NCBI GenBank assembly: GCA_016215735.1
Contig: JACRIA010000074.1
Location: forward strand, 1 to 11,187
DNA from: Candidatus Peregrinibacteria bacterium
GTDB lineage: Bacteria; Patescibacteriota; Gracilibacteria; UBA1369; UBA12463
Length of the DNA stretch: 11,187 bases
Direction of reading: 5' to 3'
Of the stretch, positions 1-5,929 are shown piece after piece. Under the pieces are notes generated by a model, which saw nothing but the letters and a program-made list of their open reading frames with translations, was not told the DNA's origin and did not search any database. Every line of letters begins with the position of its first letter. Within the stretch, counting starts at the first letter, position 1. The translations under genes and the position numbers were made by a program.

Positions 1-1226
1 ATAATTTCGTCGGGGCCGCGGCCGGTATGATACATTTCTTCAAAAATATCTCCTTTTGCCATATTGCCGGAAATTTCACTTTTACAAACTAAATCCATTA
101 ATCGCGCCAGAAACGCTGGCTTAATTTTCGATGCGTTAATGCTTAAATTGTCATTATTCAAATGTTTTAGGAAAACACTCGTAATAAATGAGGCGACTTT
201 TTTTGGATTTTCTTCGGTCGCTGACGCGACCTGTTCAAAATATTTCGCCATATCCGGATCAAGACTGATTATTCCGCATTCATTAGCGGAAATCCCCATT
301 TCAGCATATTTCTGGCGTTTTTGTTCAGGCAATTCCGGAAGAGACTGCCGCAGCTCCTCAATAAATTTTTTATCAACAACAATCGGCGGCAAATCCGGTT
401 CTGGAAAATATCGATAATCAGCATCGCCTTCTTTGCCCCGCATTACATAAGTCTTTTGTTTTTCATCATCCCAAGCGACAGTAATATTGCTATCGAGCGG
501 CTTACTATCTTCTGCCATCTCGATTTGACGTTTGGATTCATATTCAAGCGCGCTCTGCAAAGCTCTGAATGAATTCAGATTTTTGATTTCAGCCCTGTTA
601 TAAAGCTTTTTATCGCCTTTTTTGCGCACGGAAACACTGGCATCAAATCTCATCATCCCCTTTTCCATATCAGCGTCAGAAGCGCCAACATAGCGCAAAA
701 GCGTCTGCAATTCTTTCGCGAAAACAACAGCTTCTTCCGAAGAACTAATATCCGGTTCTGTGACAATTTCCATTAATGGAACTCCGCTCCTATTGTAATC
801 GCAAAGAGAAACATCATCAGTATGCGTTAATTTGCCAGCGTCATCTTCCAAATGCACTCTTTTTATTCTGATTGTTTTTTCGATAGCGCCTGTTTTTATC
901 TTTATAGAGCCATCTTTTGAAATTGGCTGATCATACTGTGAAATCTGAAAACCTTTCGGCAAATCCGGATAAAAATAATTTTTGCGGTCAAAGCGCGAAA
1001 GCTTTGGTATTTTGCAGCCAAGCGCGAGGCTGGCAATCAAGCCTTTTCGCAAAGCTTCTTTATTTATTACAGGCAATTGGCCCGGAAAACCCATGCAAAC
1101 AGGACACACATTTTCATTCGGAAGAGCGCCGGGAGCATTTTTGCACGAACAAAACATCTTTGATTTCGTAGAAATCTCAGCGTGAATTTCAAGACCAACA
1201 ACAATTTCGTAATCAGTTTTAGCCAT
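1..1226 (-). CDS. gatB: Asp-tRNA(Asn)/Glu-tRNA(Gln) amidotransferase subunit B (partial, 3' end missing)
   Basis: GatB is the tRNA-binding and kinase subunit of the GatCAB amidotransferase. It converts misacylated Glu-tRNA(Gln) or Asp-tRNA(Asn) to the amide form with ammonia from GatA. Translating the minus strand from the ATG at 1224-1226 gives 408 residues before the window edge. The usual length is about 475-500, so part of the C-terminal tail domain is missing. Hallmarks are GLEIHAE at 11-17, zinc-ligand cysteines in FCSC (C26, C28) and CPVC (C41, C44), KNYFYPDLPKGFQISQYD, and the RYFPEPDLPP motif further on. The gene lies 23 bases after coaE on the same strand and probably ends the PH protein-coaE-gatB operon. 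The short gap holds the GTCGC TTC GCGAC hairpin of a palindromic repeat and shows no Shine-Dalgarno sequence. The family call is secure. Confidence 0.96.
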   Translation of the reverse strand, partial: MAKTDYEIVVGLEIHAEISTKSKMFCSCKNAPGALPNENVCPVCMGFPGQLPVINKEALRKGLIASLALGCKIPKLSRFDRKNYFYPDLPKGFQISQYDQPISKDGSIKIKTGAIEKTIRIKRVHLEDDAGKLTHTDDVSLCDYNRSGVPLMEIVTEPDISSSEEAVVFAKELQTLLRYVGASDADMEKGMMRFDASVSVRKKGDKKLYNRAEIKNLNSFRALQSALEYESKRQIEMAEDSKPLDSNITVAWDDEKQKTYVMRGKEGDADYRYFPEPDLPPIVVDKKFIEELRQSLPELPEQKRQKYAEMGISANECGIISLDPDMAKYFEQVASATEENPKKVASFITSVFLKHLNNDNLSINASKIKPAFLARLMDLVCKSEISGNMAKGDIFEEMYHTGRGPDEI

Positions 1227-1230
1227 AAGT

Positions 1231-1290
1231 GGAGTCGCTTCGCGACATTTTATTTATATGGGCCTGTGCCCCGCTTTGGTGGGGCGACCT
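1231..1290 (+). repeat. Palindromic element copy R1 (coaE 3' end / gatB upstream)
   Basis: On the plus strand this copy reads hairpin 1 (GTCGC TTC GCGAC), a T-rich linker, then GGGCCTGTG and hairpin 2 (CCCCGC TTTG GTGGGG, 1269-1284). The outer arms GGGCC / GACCT contain one mismatch. The 17 bases GGAGTCGCTTCGCGACA (1231-1247) recur exactly at 5941-5957. Read on the minus strand, hairpin 2 encodes the last residues of CoaE (TQVAPPKRGTGPYK) and the linker supplies its TAA stop. Confidence 0.7.
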
Positions 1291-1909
1291 GTGTGCAATA
1301 TATCATTTTGGCAGATTCCCGCAAATGCTTTTTGAATGAATTGTTATTCACAATCAAGTCTATTTTCTTTGGCTTTTTCTGTAAATTCATCACAGCCTTA
1401 ATGTATTTCGCTGGAAATTTTTTTGAGGTATAGCGCTTCAGAATCAGCCTCTCGGGACATTCAATATAAATCAATTTATCAATCAGTTTGCGAAAATGCG
1501 GTATATCAAAGTCAATAAATTCAATTGCCACGCGGCGGCAGCCGCACATCTTCTTATTAATTTCCGCAATCACAAGCGGATAAAGACGTTTGAGGAAAAA
1601 ATCAAATTTGGCGTGGCCTTCCACAAAATAATCGCGCAAAAGAACCCGATTAACATGTCCCGCTGCTGTGATATATTTTTTGCCAAAAATTTTCTGGACA
1701 AGTTTCGTGCCAGCTCTATTTTTTTTATACAAATCATGCACGATTTTATCAGCTTCTATATGGAAAAATCCATATCGCTCAAGGATTTTACAAAATGTTG
1801 TTTTTCCGGAACCAATCTTGCCGGAAACGCCGATAAGGAGTCGCTTATTTCTTTTTTCATAGCGCCTGTGTCCGCCTGCGGCGGACGGCGTGAAGACAAA
1901 TTTTTTCAT
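1250..1909 (-). CDS. coaE: Dephospho-CoA kinase with repeat-encoded N- and C-terminal additions
   Basis: CoaE phosphorylates the ribose 3'-OH of dephospho-CoA with ATP, the last step of coenzyme A synthesis, in the cytosol. The protein has 219 residues. The Walker A motif GKIGSGKT is at 30-37, the substrate-site motif EAD at 52-54, a lid-region segment follows (ECPERLILKRYTSKK), and a VNNNS stretch near the end resembles the family's IDNSG motif. It is divergent, but the order of elements fits CoaE. A normal protein would begin like MKKFVIGLTGG. Here MKKFVF (1-6) is separated from LIGVSGK by about 18 residues (TPSAAGG to NKRL) encoded by palindromic element R2. The last 14 residues are encoded by element R1. 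The ATG lies one base after the stop of the PH-domain gene, so the two are surely cotranscribed. No Shine-Dalgarno sequence is visible. A start inside the insert is unlikely, because no in-frame ATG or GTG precedes the P-loop. Confidence 0.88.
   Translation of the reverse strand: MKKFVFTPSAAGGHRRYEKRNKRLLIGVSGKIGSGKTTFCKILERYGFFHIEADKIVHDLYKKNRAGTKLVQKIFGKKYITAAGHVNRVLLRDYFVEGHAKFDFFLKRLYPLVIAEINKKMCGCRRVAIEFIDFDIPHFRKLIDKLIYIECPERLILKRYTSKKFPAKYIKAVMNLQKKPKKIDLIVNNNSFKKHLRESAKMIYCTQVAPPKRGTGPYK
1837..1892 (+). repeat. Palindromic element copy R2 (inside the coaE 5' coding region)
   Basis: This copy begins GGAGTCGCTTATTTC, continues with a TTTTTT linker and CATAGCGCCTGTG, and ends in TCCGCC TGC GGCGGA followed by CGGCGTG. 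The inner stem is 1871-1876 with 1880-1885; the outer stem GCGCC/GGCGT is 1862-1866 with 1887-1891. GTCGCTTATTTCTTTTTT is identical to copy R3 at 3750-3767. It lies in frame within coaE, between MKKFVF and the P-loop strand. The right arm of hairpin 1 seen in R1 and R5 is missing. Confidence 0.75.
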
Positions 1910-1910
1910 G

Positions 1911-2486
1911 TTATTTATCTTGCTGTTTTGCGTGCTGGCGCAGCATACCTGACAAAAGCTCTTTTAAAGTTCTATGATCCTGAAAATTGCGATGCGTGAG
2001 ATATTCTTCCTGGTGTTTGAGTATCCGCCTTTCAATGCGCGCTGGATTGCTGGCGTTTTTCAGAATAACCGGAGTGCCGGCCCCGACCTTTTCAACTTTG
2101 ATGTCGCCAAAATTAAAAATAGTCTGCCAAAAACCTTTGATTGTATAGCTCACGCCTTCAACCATGTTATATTCAACGCGGTTTGTCGTGACATCAAACA
2201 AACTCTCCGATTTTATTGAAAGAACGCTGGTACTAGTAATAAGAAAAACATCATAATACCACCCATAAAGCTCATATATAAGCCGAAGTACACCAATCCC
2301 CATCCATATCAAAATCGGAATCAGAATCTGCGGAAAAAATAAAAACAGCACACCCGGAATAACAAATCCAAGCGCTGCGATTCGAACCAAATCCTTCCAA
2401 ATCGTGAACATGCTTATGTGCGCAATTGCATGAATTTTTTCACCTTTTTCCAAATATTCTCCGAAAAAATAATGTGCGAGTTTCAT
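1911..2486 (-). CDS. PH domain-containing (bPH2/YdbS-type) membrane protein
   Basis: A 191-residue protein of unknown function. It has an N-terminal cytosolic stretch, two hydrophobic segments at about 33-52 and 54-73 that can form a membrane hairpin, then a bacterial PH-like domain at about 80-155. The pattern YYDVFLITSTSVLSI, then NRVEYNMVEGVSY and GDIKVEKVGAGTP is typical of bPH2 (YdbS/YdbT) proteins. The C-terminal tail is charged and probably helical. Related proteins are thought to sit in the cytoplasmic membrane, but no molecular role is established. It is the first gene of an operon with coaE, one base apart, and probably gatB. An extended -10 sequence ends six bases before the ATG, so the message is predicted to be leaderless. 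The family call is good; the function is open. Confidence 0.82.
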   Translation of the reverse strand: MKLAHYFFGEYLEKGEKIHAIAHISMFTIWKDLVRIAALGFVIPGVLFLFFPQILIPILIWMGIGVLRLIYELYGWYYDVFLITSTSVLSIKSESLFDVTTNRVEYNMVEGVSYTIKGFWQTIFNFGDIKVEKVGAGTPVILKNASNPARIERRILKHQEEYLTHRNFQDHRTLKELLSGMLRQHAKQQDK

Positions 2487-2492
2487 AAGCTT

Positions 2493-2501
2493 ATTATATC
2501 A
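2493..2501 (-). promoter_or_regulatory. Extended -10 promoter for the PH protein-coaE-gatB operon
   Basis: The minus strand reads TGATATAAT: a perfect TATAAT (2493-2498) with an upstream TGn extension. Six bases (AAGCTT) separate it from the ATG at 2486. Transcription starting about seven bases past the hexamer would begin at or next to the start codon. The best -35 is weak (TTCAAA, spacing 16). Confidence 0.6.
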
Positions 2502-2556
2502 CGCGAATTGCAGATTTGAAGACAATCACGAAGCCGAGCGGACGTGAGCTATAAAC

Positions 2557-2585
2557 TTGTAAAAAATCCGCAAAAATTGTACATT
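2557..2585 (+). promoter_or_regulatory. Candidate lepB promoter
   Basis: TTGTAA (2557-2562), a 17-base spacer and TACATT (2580-2585), each 4 of 6 to consensus. The hexamer ends nine bases before the lepB ATG, so any leader would be only two or three bases. No Shine-Dalgarno sequence is present. Moderate to weak support. Confidence 0.4.
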
Positions 2586-2594
2586 TAACAGCGT

Positions 2595-3284
2595 ATGGCA
2601 AAAGACAAAAAATCCAGAAAAATTTTATCAGCGCTTTTATCAACAATAAAATTTATCGGCGAAATAGTGATCGACGCGTTAATTCTGTTTGGCGTCTTTT
2701 ACTTATTAAAAGCCTATGTAATCGCGCCTTTTGAGATATACGGGCCTTCAATGTGCAATAATTTCAATTATATTGGCGGCGAATGCCGAAGCGGCTACGG
2801 CGAATATATTATTATCAATAAAATCGGCTACAAAAACATATTTGGCTGGCAAATAGGACTTCCGCAAAGAGGCGACGTTGTTATTTTCAATCCTCCGCAC
2901 GAAAAAGAATTTTATATAAAAAGAGTTGTAGGTTTGCCGGGCGAAACAGTAATTATCAAAGAAGGCGAGATCTATATAAAAAATGATCAAAATCCTGAAG
3001 GTAAAAAACTTGAAGAACCTTATTTGAATAAAGCAAGCAAAGGAAATACAACAACATTCGGTTTAGGCCGCACAGAATTCAAAATACCAGAAGGAAAATA
3101 CTTTTTAGCTGGAGATAACAGGCCTCAAAGCACAGATGGCCGTACGTGTTTTAAGGACGTAATGGCAGGCGGCTGCAAAGATCCGGAAAACGCATTCGTT
3201 CCTTTATCTGATATAGCTGGCCGCGGATGGGTTGTGCTATGGCCATATGAAAAAATAAGCTGGATTCCGCGCCAAGATTATTGA
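2595..3284 (+). CDS. lepB: Signal peptidase I
   Basis: LepB is the membrane-bound serine protease that removes signal peptides from secreted proteins on the outer face of the cytoplasmic membrane. The protein has 229 residues. The N-terminus is basic, one membrane segment spans about 21-44, and the periplasmic catalytic domain follows. The catalytic serine is Ser52 in GPSM, and the general-base lysine is Lys109 in FYIKRVVGLPGE. The RGDVVIF box is at 92-98 and the GDNRPQSTDGR box at 173-183. Two pairs of extra cysteines lie outside the membrane: C54/C63 in an enlarged loop right after the catalytic serine, and C185/C194 right after the GDNR box. They may form disulfides. The gene stands alone, divergent from the PH-domain operon. 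The ATG at 2595 is the only start that leaves a full membrane anchor. It ends TGA CTC TAG, a tandem stop. Confidence 0.95.
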   Translation: MAKDKKSRKILSALLSTIKFIGEIVIDALILFGVFYLLKAYVIAPFEIYGPSMCNNFNYIGGECRSGYGEYIIINKIGYKNIFGWQIGLPQRGDVVIFNPPHEKEFYIKRVVGLPGETVIIKEGEIYIKNDQNPEGKKLEEPYLNKASKGNTTTFGLGRTEFKIPEGKYFLAGDNRPQSTDGRTCFKDVMAGGCKDPENAFVPLSDIAGRGWVVLWPYEKISWIPRQDY

Positions 3285-3301
3285 CTCTAGCGCAGGCGGA
3301 C

Positions 3302-3351
3302 CCCGCCTTGGCGGGAAAAAGAGTGGCAAATGCCACGGCTGGAAGCCCGTG
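3302..3351. repeat. Cluster of three palindromes between lepB and the 124-aa gene
   Basis: Three adjoining hairpins fill the convergent gap 3285-3352. They are CCCGCC TT GGCGGG (3302-3315), GTGGCA AA TGCCAC (3323-3336), and CCACGGCT GGA AGCCCGTGG (about 3333-3351, one bulged C, overlapping the second). Read on the minus strand, the first two are joined by a T-tract. This hairpin, T-tract, hairpin order resembles elements R1-R5, so the cluster may be a diverged member in reverse orientation. Confidence 0.5.
3316..3336 (-). terminator. Rho-independent terminator of the nrnA-like operon
   Basis: On the minus strand the hairpin GTGGC ATTT GCCAC is followed by TCTTTTT, 17 bases past the TGA of the 124-residue membrane protein. 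This is the expected form and position of an intrinsic terminator, though the stem is short. The same bases form part of the palindrome cluster. Confidence 0.6.
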
Positions 3352-3352
3352 G

Positions 3353-3727
3353 TCATTTATTCCGCATGGAAAAATACGATTCTATAAGCAAAATAGCGGC
3401 TATTAAAAGTAAACCGCTTAGCCAATTCAAAACTCCGAGTAATTGAAATACAAGGCTGATTACTACGATTAAACTCAGCAGAACTCCCTGTCTCAATGAA
3501 ATATTTATGTGATTGTAGTAAATTTCGTTTTTATATATCCAGACACGCACATAAAATCCCAGAACCGTGAAAGTCGCCATTAAAGCTATAAAAAATGTTA
3601 TCAGAAAAAACGCGAGCGCCATTCCCGTTGATTCGAACGGATTGAGTTTATATAAGGTAATAATCCATCCGAGCCAAGAAACTCCTCCAGCAATGCCTAT
3701 AATTGTCAGATATCTTGTGTGAGACAT
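3353..3727 (-). CDS. Small four-helix membrane protein, conserved hypothetical
   Basis: A 124-residue protein that is almost entirely hydrophobic, with membrane segments at about 7-28, 34-60, 80-98 and 101-119. The only sizeable polar loop (RVWIYKNEIYYNHINISLRQ, 61-80) lies in the middle. From memory, proteins of this size and pattern (start MSHTRYL, central KNE..YNHI.ISLRQG) recur in Patescibacteria genomes, but I cannot name a family or function. It is last in the minus-strand operon after the NrnA-like gene and the 320-residue membrane protein, and a terminator hairpin follows its TGA. The 59-base gap upstream is largely palindromic element R3. No Shine-Dalgarno sequence precedes the ATG. 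Confidence 0.75.
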   Translation of the reverse strand: MSHTRYLTIIGIAGGVSWLGWIITLYKLNPFESTGMALAFFLITFFIALMATFTVLGFYVRVWIYKNEIYYNHINISLRQGVLLSLIVVISLVFQLLGVLNWLSGLLLIAAILLIESYFSMRNK

Positions 3728-3749
3728 ATTTCAACGCTTTTGCGGCTGT

Positions 3750-3803
3750 GTCGCTTATTTCTTTTTTATATGCGCCTGTGTCCGCCTCAGGCGAGACGGC
3801 GTG
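3750..3803 (+). repeat. Palindromic element copy R3 (320-aa gene 3' end / intergenic)
   Basis: GTCGCTTATTTCTTTTTT (shared exactly with R2), then ATATGCGCCTGTG and the hairpin TCCGCC TCA GGCG, with an extra A breaking the stem, then GACGGCGTG. The outer stem GCGCC/GGCGT (3772-3776 with 3798-3802) is intact. On the minus strand its hairpin 2 end encodes the last residues and the TGA stop of the 320-residue membrane protein. The rest fills the gap before the 124-residue gene. Confidence 0.75.
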
Positions 3804-4749
3804 GCTGTGTATGTTTCAATAAATAACCTGTGAAAACAAGCGCGGCTCCAATAATGACAAACACGATCATAAAATACAAAATTTGCTTATCAAAACTGTT
3901 AATTAAAAATTTTACGCTGCCTTGTATAGCGTTAAGATATTTTTGCGGGACATCGTGAAAACCAAGATTCAAATTCGCGGTCAAAATCGGGATTATTTTA
4001 TAAATTATAAGCGCTTCAAAAGCAACAAATGTAATTGCCCCTCCAAGCCAGCGCATACCTCGCGAAAATGGCTTCCACAAAACCAAAACAATTAATAATG
4101 CAAATAGGGCTAGTGAACAAAACAAAACCTGTATGGCAAGCTGAATCAATTCTAATTTATTCATTTCTTTTATTATTGGCGTCATATCAACTTCAACAGG
4201 CTTCATGATAATAAAAGCTTGATTAATGCTGTTTTCTACCTCACGGCTAAAAGCTTTTTTATAGGTATCTGTATTCAACCCAGGAATTACGCATGTCGGC
4301 ATTGGATTAAACTGGGGAACCTGGCCTTTTTTGCACTCCGGCGCCTTAGCTTTAACAGCATCAAAAATATTTTCTCCCAAACCCTTCAACGACGACTTAA
4401 AAGGATCAAGTTTCACGACAATTTTCGTTTTTCCGTTTCCTTCCAAAATACCATTGAGCTGAATAAAAAGATCGTCCAGAATTCCTTGAAACGTAGACAC
4501 TGGAATGCTTTTTTTGAACACAACAACAAACTCTTCGGAAGTTAAATATCTGCCTAGATCGCGCTTTACCTGAGAATAAAACTCATCAGCAAACATAGGC
4601 ATAAATCTTTCATAAACATCATTAATAAGCGGGCCAGTATAAAAATTCTGATTCAATAGTGTTCTATTAAGTCCGAACAAAATCATCACTGGAATAGAAA
4701 CAAAAACAAAAACGAGAATTAGGATAAAAGCGAAAAATTTTCTTATCAT
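3787..4749 (-). CDS. Membrane protein with a large extracytoplasmic domain, unknown function
   Basis: A 320-residue protein I cannot assign to a named family. An N-terminal membrane segment (about 5-26) is followed by a roughly 175-residue hydrophilic domain and then three membrane segments (about 203-226, 233-256, 289-312). The hydrophilic domain should face outward, with the C-terminus inside. It holds two cysteines (C139 and C153, in a Pro-rich loop) that could form a disulfide. The gene starts nine bases after the NrnA-like gene, so the two are cotranscribed. The final residues, HTQPRRLA, and the TGA stop are largely encoded by palindromic element R3, so the native C-terminus has been replaced or extended. 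The bases before ATG (TTAGGGT) are too close to act as a good ribosome site. That the gene is real is very likely; its role is unknown. Confidence 0.82.
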   Translation of the reverse strand: MIRKFFAFILILVFVFVSIPVMILFGLNRTLLNQNFYTGPLINDVYERFMPMFADEFYSQVKRDLGRYLTSEEFVVVFKKSIPVSTFQGILDDLFIQLNGILEGNGKTKIVVKLDPFKSSLKGLGENIFDAVKAKAPECKKGQVPQFNPMPTCVIPGLNTDTYKKAFSREVENSINQAFIIMKPVEVDMTPIIKEMNKLELIQLAIQVLFCSLALFALLIVLVLWKPFSRGMRWLGGAITFVAFEALIIYKIIPILTANLNLGFHDVPQKYLNAIQGSVKFLINSFDKQILYFMIVFVIIGAALVFTGYLLKHTQPRRLA

Positions 4750-4758
4750 ACCCTAATT

Positions 4759-5781
4759 CTAACTCTTATCGCTTGCTGATTCAACAAAAAGTCCGCTGAT
4801 TGGAGTTGATCCTTTCAAAGAGATATCTCCTTCAGGGATTATTTTCCATCTTATTTCTTTTTCGATTCTGCCTGGCACAACAAATCCAGCTGCCTTCCTA
4901 TGTCCGCCTCCGCCAAAAAGTCCTGCTATTTTAGCCAAATCCACATCCTCGCGTATTGTTCTCATGGAGCCTTTGACGCTCGTGCCTGTTTCGTGCAGTA
5001 AAACAGCGAATTTAATCTCTGGTATTCCGCTCATTTTTTCAATTATGCCGCCTGCTTCGTTTGACTCGGCCTCGCATTCTTCAAAATCTTTTTTCATTAA
5101 AACGGAAATTGCGGCGCCGTCTTCTGTAATCTTCAAATTTTCAAGCGCCCTTCCCCACAATTTCAGGCTGGATATAGGCGTATTTTTGAACATACTTTTA
5201 ATAATAACCGGCACTTTTGCGCCACATCGCATAAGATCAGACGCAATCTCGAGCGTCTCTTTAGAAGTATTTGAATGCATAAAACTGCCGGTATCGTTAT
5301 AAATTCCTGTTAACAGACATGTCGCGATTTGCGGAGAAATATGAACATTTATAAATCTGAAAAATTTATAAACTATCGCGCTCGCTGAAGCCGCACGCGT
5401 ATCAATAATATTAACTGCGCCAGCCACGCCTTCATTTGAATGATGGTGATCAAAAACAATTATCGGAATATTAGCGTTGAAAAGCTCCGGATAAATATTA
5501 TCGTACATGACAATTTTTGTATCAGCGGCATCAGCCAAAATAATTAAATCATAAACAGACGGATTAAAATCTTTAACGAATTTGTTTATTTCAGGAAGAA
5601 AATCGAATCTATCAGTCGGCGCGTCGATGCACGCCATTGTGCAGGATTTATCCATTTTTTGAAAAACAAGATATAAGGCACAGCTTACGCCAAGAGTATC
5701 GCCGTCAGGCCTTCTGTGAGCCAAAATCAGTATGTTCGCGGCGTTGTTTATGAGCTTCTTTGCTTTTGTAAACTCTTCCAT
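4759..5781 (-). CDS. DHH/DHHA1 phosphoesterase, NrnA-like
   Basis: A 340-residue DHH-superfamily phosphoesterase. NrnA-type members degrade short oligoribonucleotides (nanoRNA), and some also dephosphorylate pAp or cleave cyclic dinucleotides, using two manganese ions. All metal motifs are present: HRRPDGD (H22, D26, D28), D84 in LILADAAD, D111-H112-H113 in VFDHHHSNEG, and D163 in GIYNDTGSF. The C-terminal DHHA1 substrate motif GGGGHRKAAGF is at 290-300. Length and order match soluble stand-alone NrnA proteins; there is no membrane or PAS/GGDEF region as in GdpP. It is the first gene of an operon with two unknown membrane proteins. A TAAAAT hexamer lies seven bases before the ATG, predicting a leaderless message, and palindromic element R4 sits where the -35 would be. 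Which substrate it prefers cannot be told from sequence. Confidence 0.9.
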   Translation of the reverse strand: MEEFTKAKKLINNAANILILAHRRPDGDTLGVSCALYLVFQKMDKSCTMACIDAPTDRFDFLPEINKFVKDFNPSVYDLIILADAADTKIVMYDNIYPELFNANIPIIVFDHHHSNEGVAGAVNIIDTRAASASAIVYKFFRFINVHISPQIATCLLTGIYNDTGSFMHSNTSKETLEIASDLMRCGAKVPVIIKSMFKNTPISSLKLWGRALENLKITEDGAAISVLMKKDFEECEAESNEAGGIIEKMSGIPEIKFAVLLHETGTSVKGSMRTIREDVDLAKIAGLFGGGGHRKAAGFVVPGRIEKEIRWKIIPEGDISLKGSTPISGLFVESASDKS

Positions 5782-5788
5782 AGAAATA

Positions 5789-5794
5789 ATTTTA
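5789..5794 (-). promoter_or_regulatory. -10 hexamer for the nrnA-like operon
   Basis: TAAAAT on the minus strand, 5 of 6 to TATAAT, seven bases before the ATG at 5781. No -35 is visible: that position is occupied by the GTCCGCC TCA GGCGGAC palindrome of element R4. Supported mainly by the same spacing at other genes in the window. Confidence 0.45.
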
Positions 5795-5798
5795 TGGT

Positions 5799-5855
5799 GT
5801 CCGCCTCAGGCGGACAGTTTTTTATAGCGCCTTGTTCCGCCTCAGGCAGAGGCGT
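5799..5855 (+). repeat. Palindromic element copy R4 (intergenic, upstream of the nrnA-like gene)
   Basis: Hairpin 1 is GTCCGCC TCA GGCGGAC (5799-5815, seven perfect base pairs). It is followed by AGTTTTTTATAG and a nested second hairpin with outer arms GCGCCT / AGGCGT and an inner GTTCCGCCTCAGGCAG. On the plus strand, hairpin 1 plus its T-tract has the form of an intrinsic terminator, although no plus-strand gene lies just upstream. The rest of 5782-5929 holds only the two divergent promoters. Confidence 0.75.
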
Positions 5856-5917
5856 AAGGGTGGAATTATAGACCTCCCGAAATAAAAAAACAAGTCGCGC
5901 CATGCGGTCAATTATAG

Positions 5918-5923
5918 TATCAT
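5918..5923 (+). promoter_or_regulatory. -10 hexamer for fmt
   Basis: TATCAT, 5 of 6 to TATAAT, ends six bases before the ATG at 5930, the same spacing as at the PH-domain, FmdB and glycosyltransferase genes. An overlapping TATAGT at 5913-5918 is an alternative. No clear -35. This favours the ATG at 5930 as the real start of fmt. Confidence 0.5.
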
Positions 5924-5929
5924 TATTCT

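Noticed and set aside
1231..1290. CRISPR or insertion-sequence interpretation of the repeats.
   Set aside because: Copies are dispersed, not arrayed with spacers, and there is no transposase or cas gene in the window. A passive element moved by an enzyme elsewhere remains possible.
1496..1999. Long plus-strand reading frames opposite coaE, gatB, the glycosyltransferase and ssb.
   Set aside because: Their translations show no recognisable domains and mirror well-supported genes on the other strand.
3282..3294. TGACTCTAGCGCA occurs here and again at 10282-10294.
   Set aside because: A 13-base exact match between two sites is expected about once by chance in a window this size, and the flanks do not match.
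3353..3355. TGA read as glycine (as in Gracilibacteria and SR1).
   Set aside because: Genes end sensibly at TGA (lepB, the 124-residue gene), no internal TGA is needed in any conserved protein here, and GGN glycine codons are plentiful.
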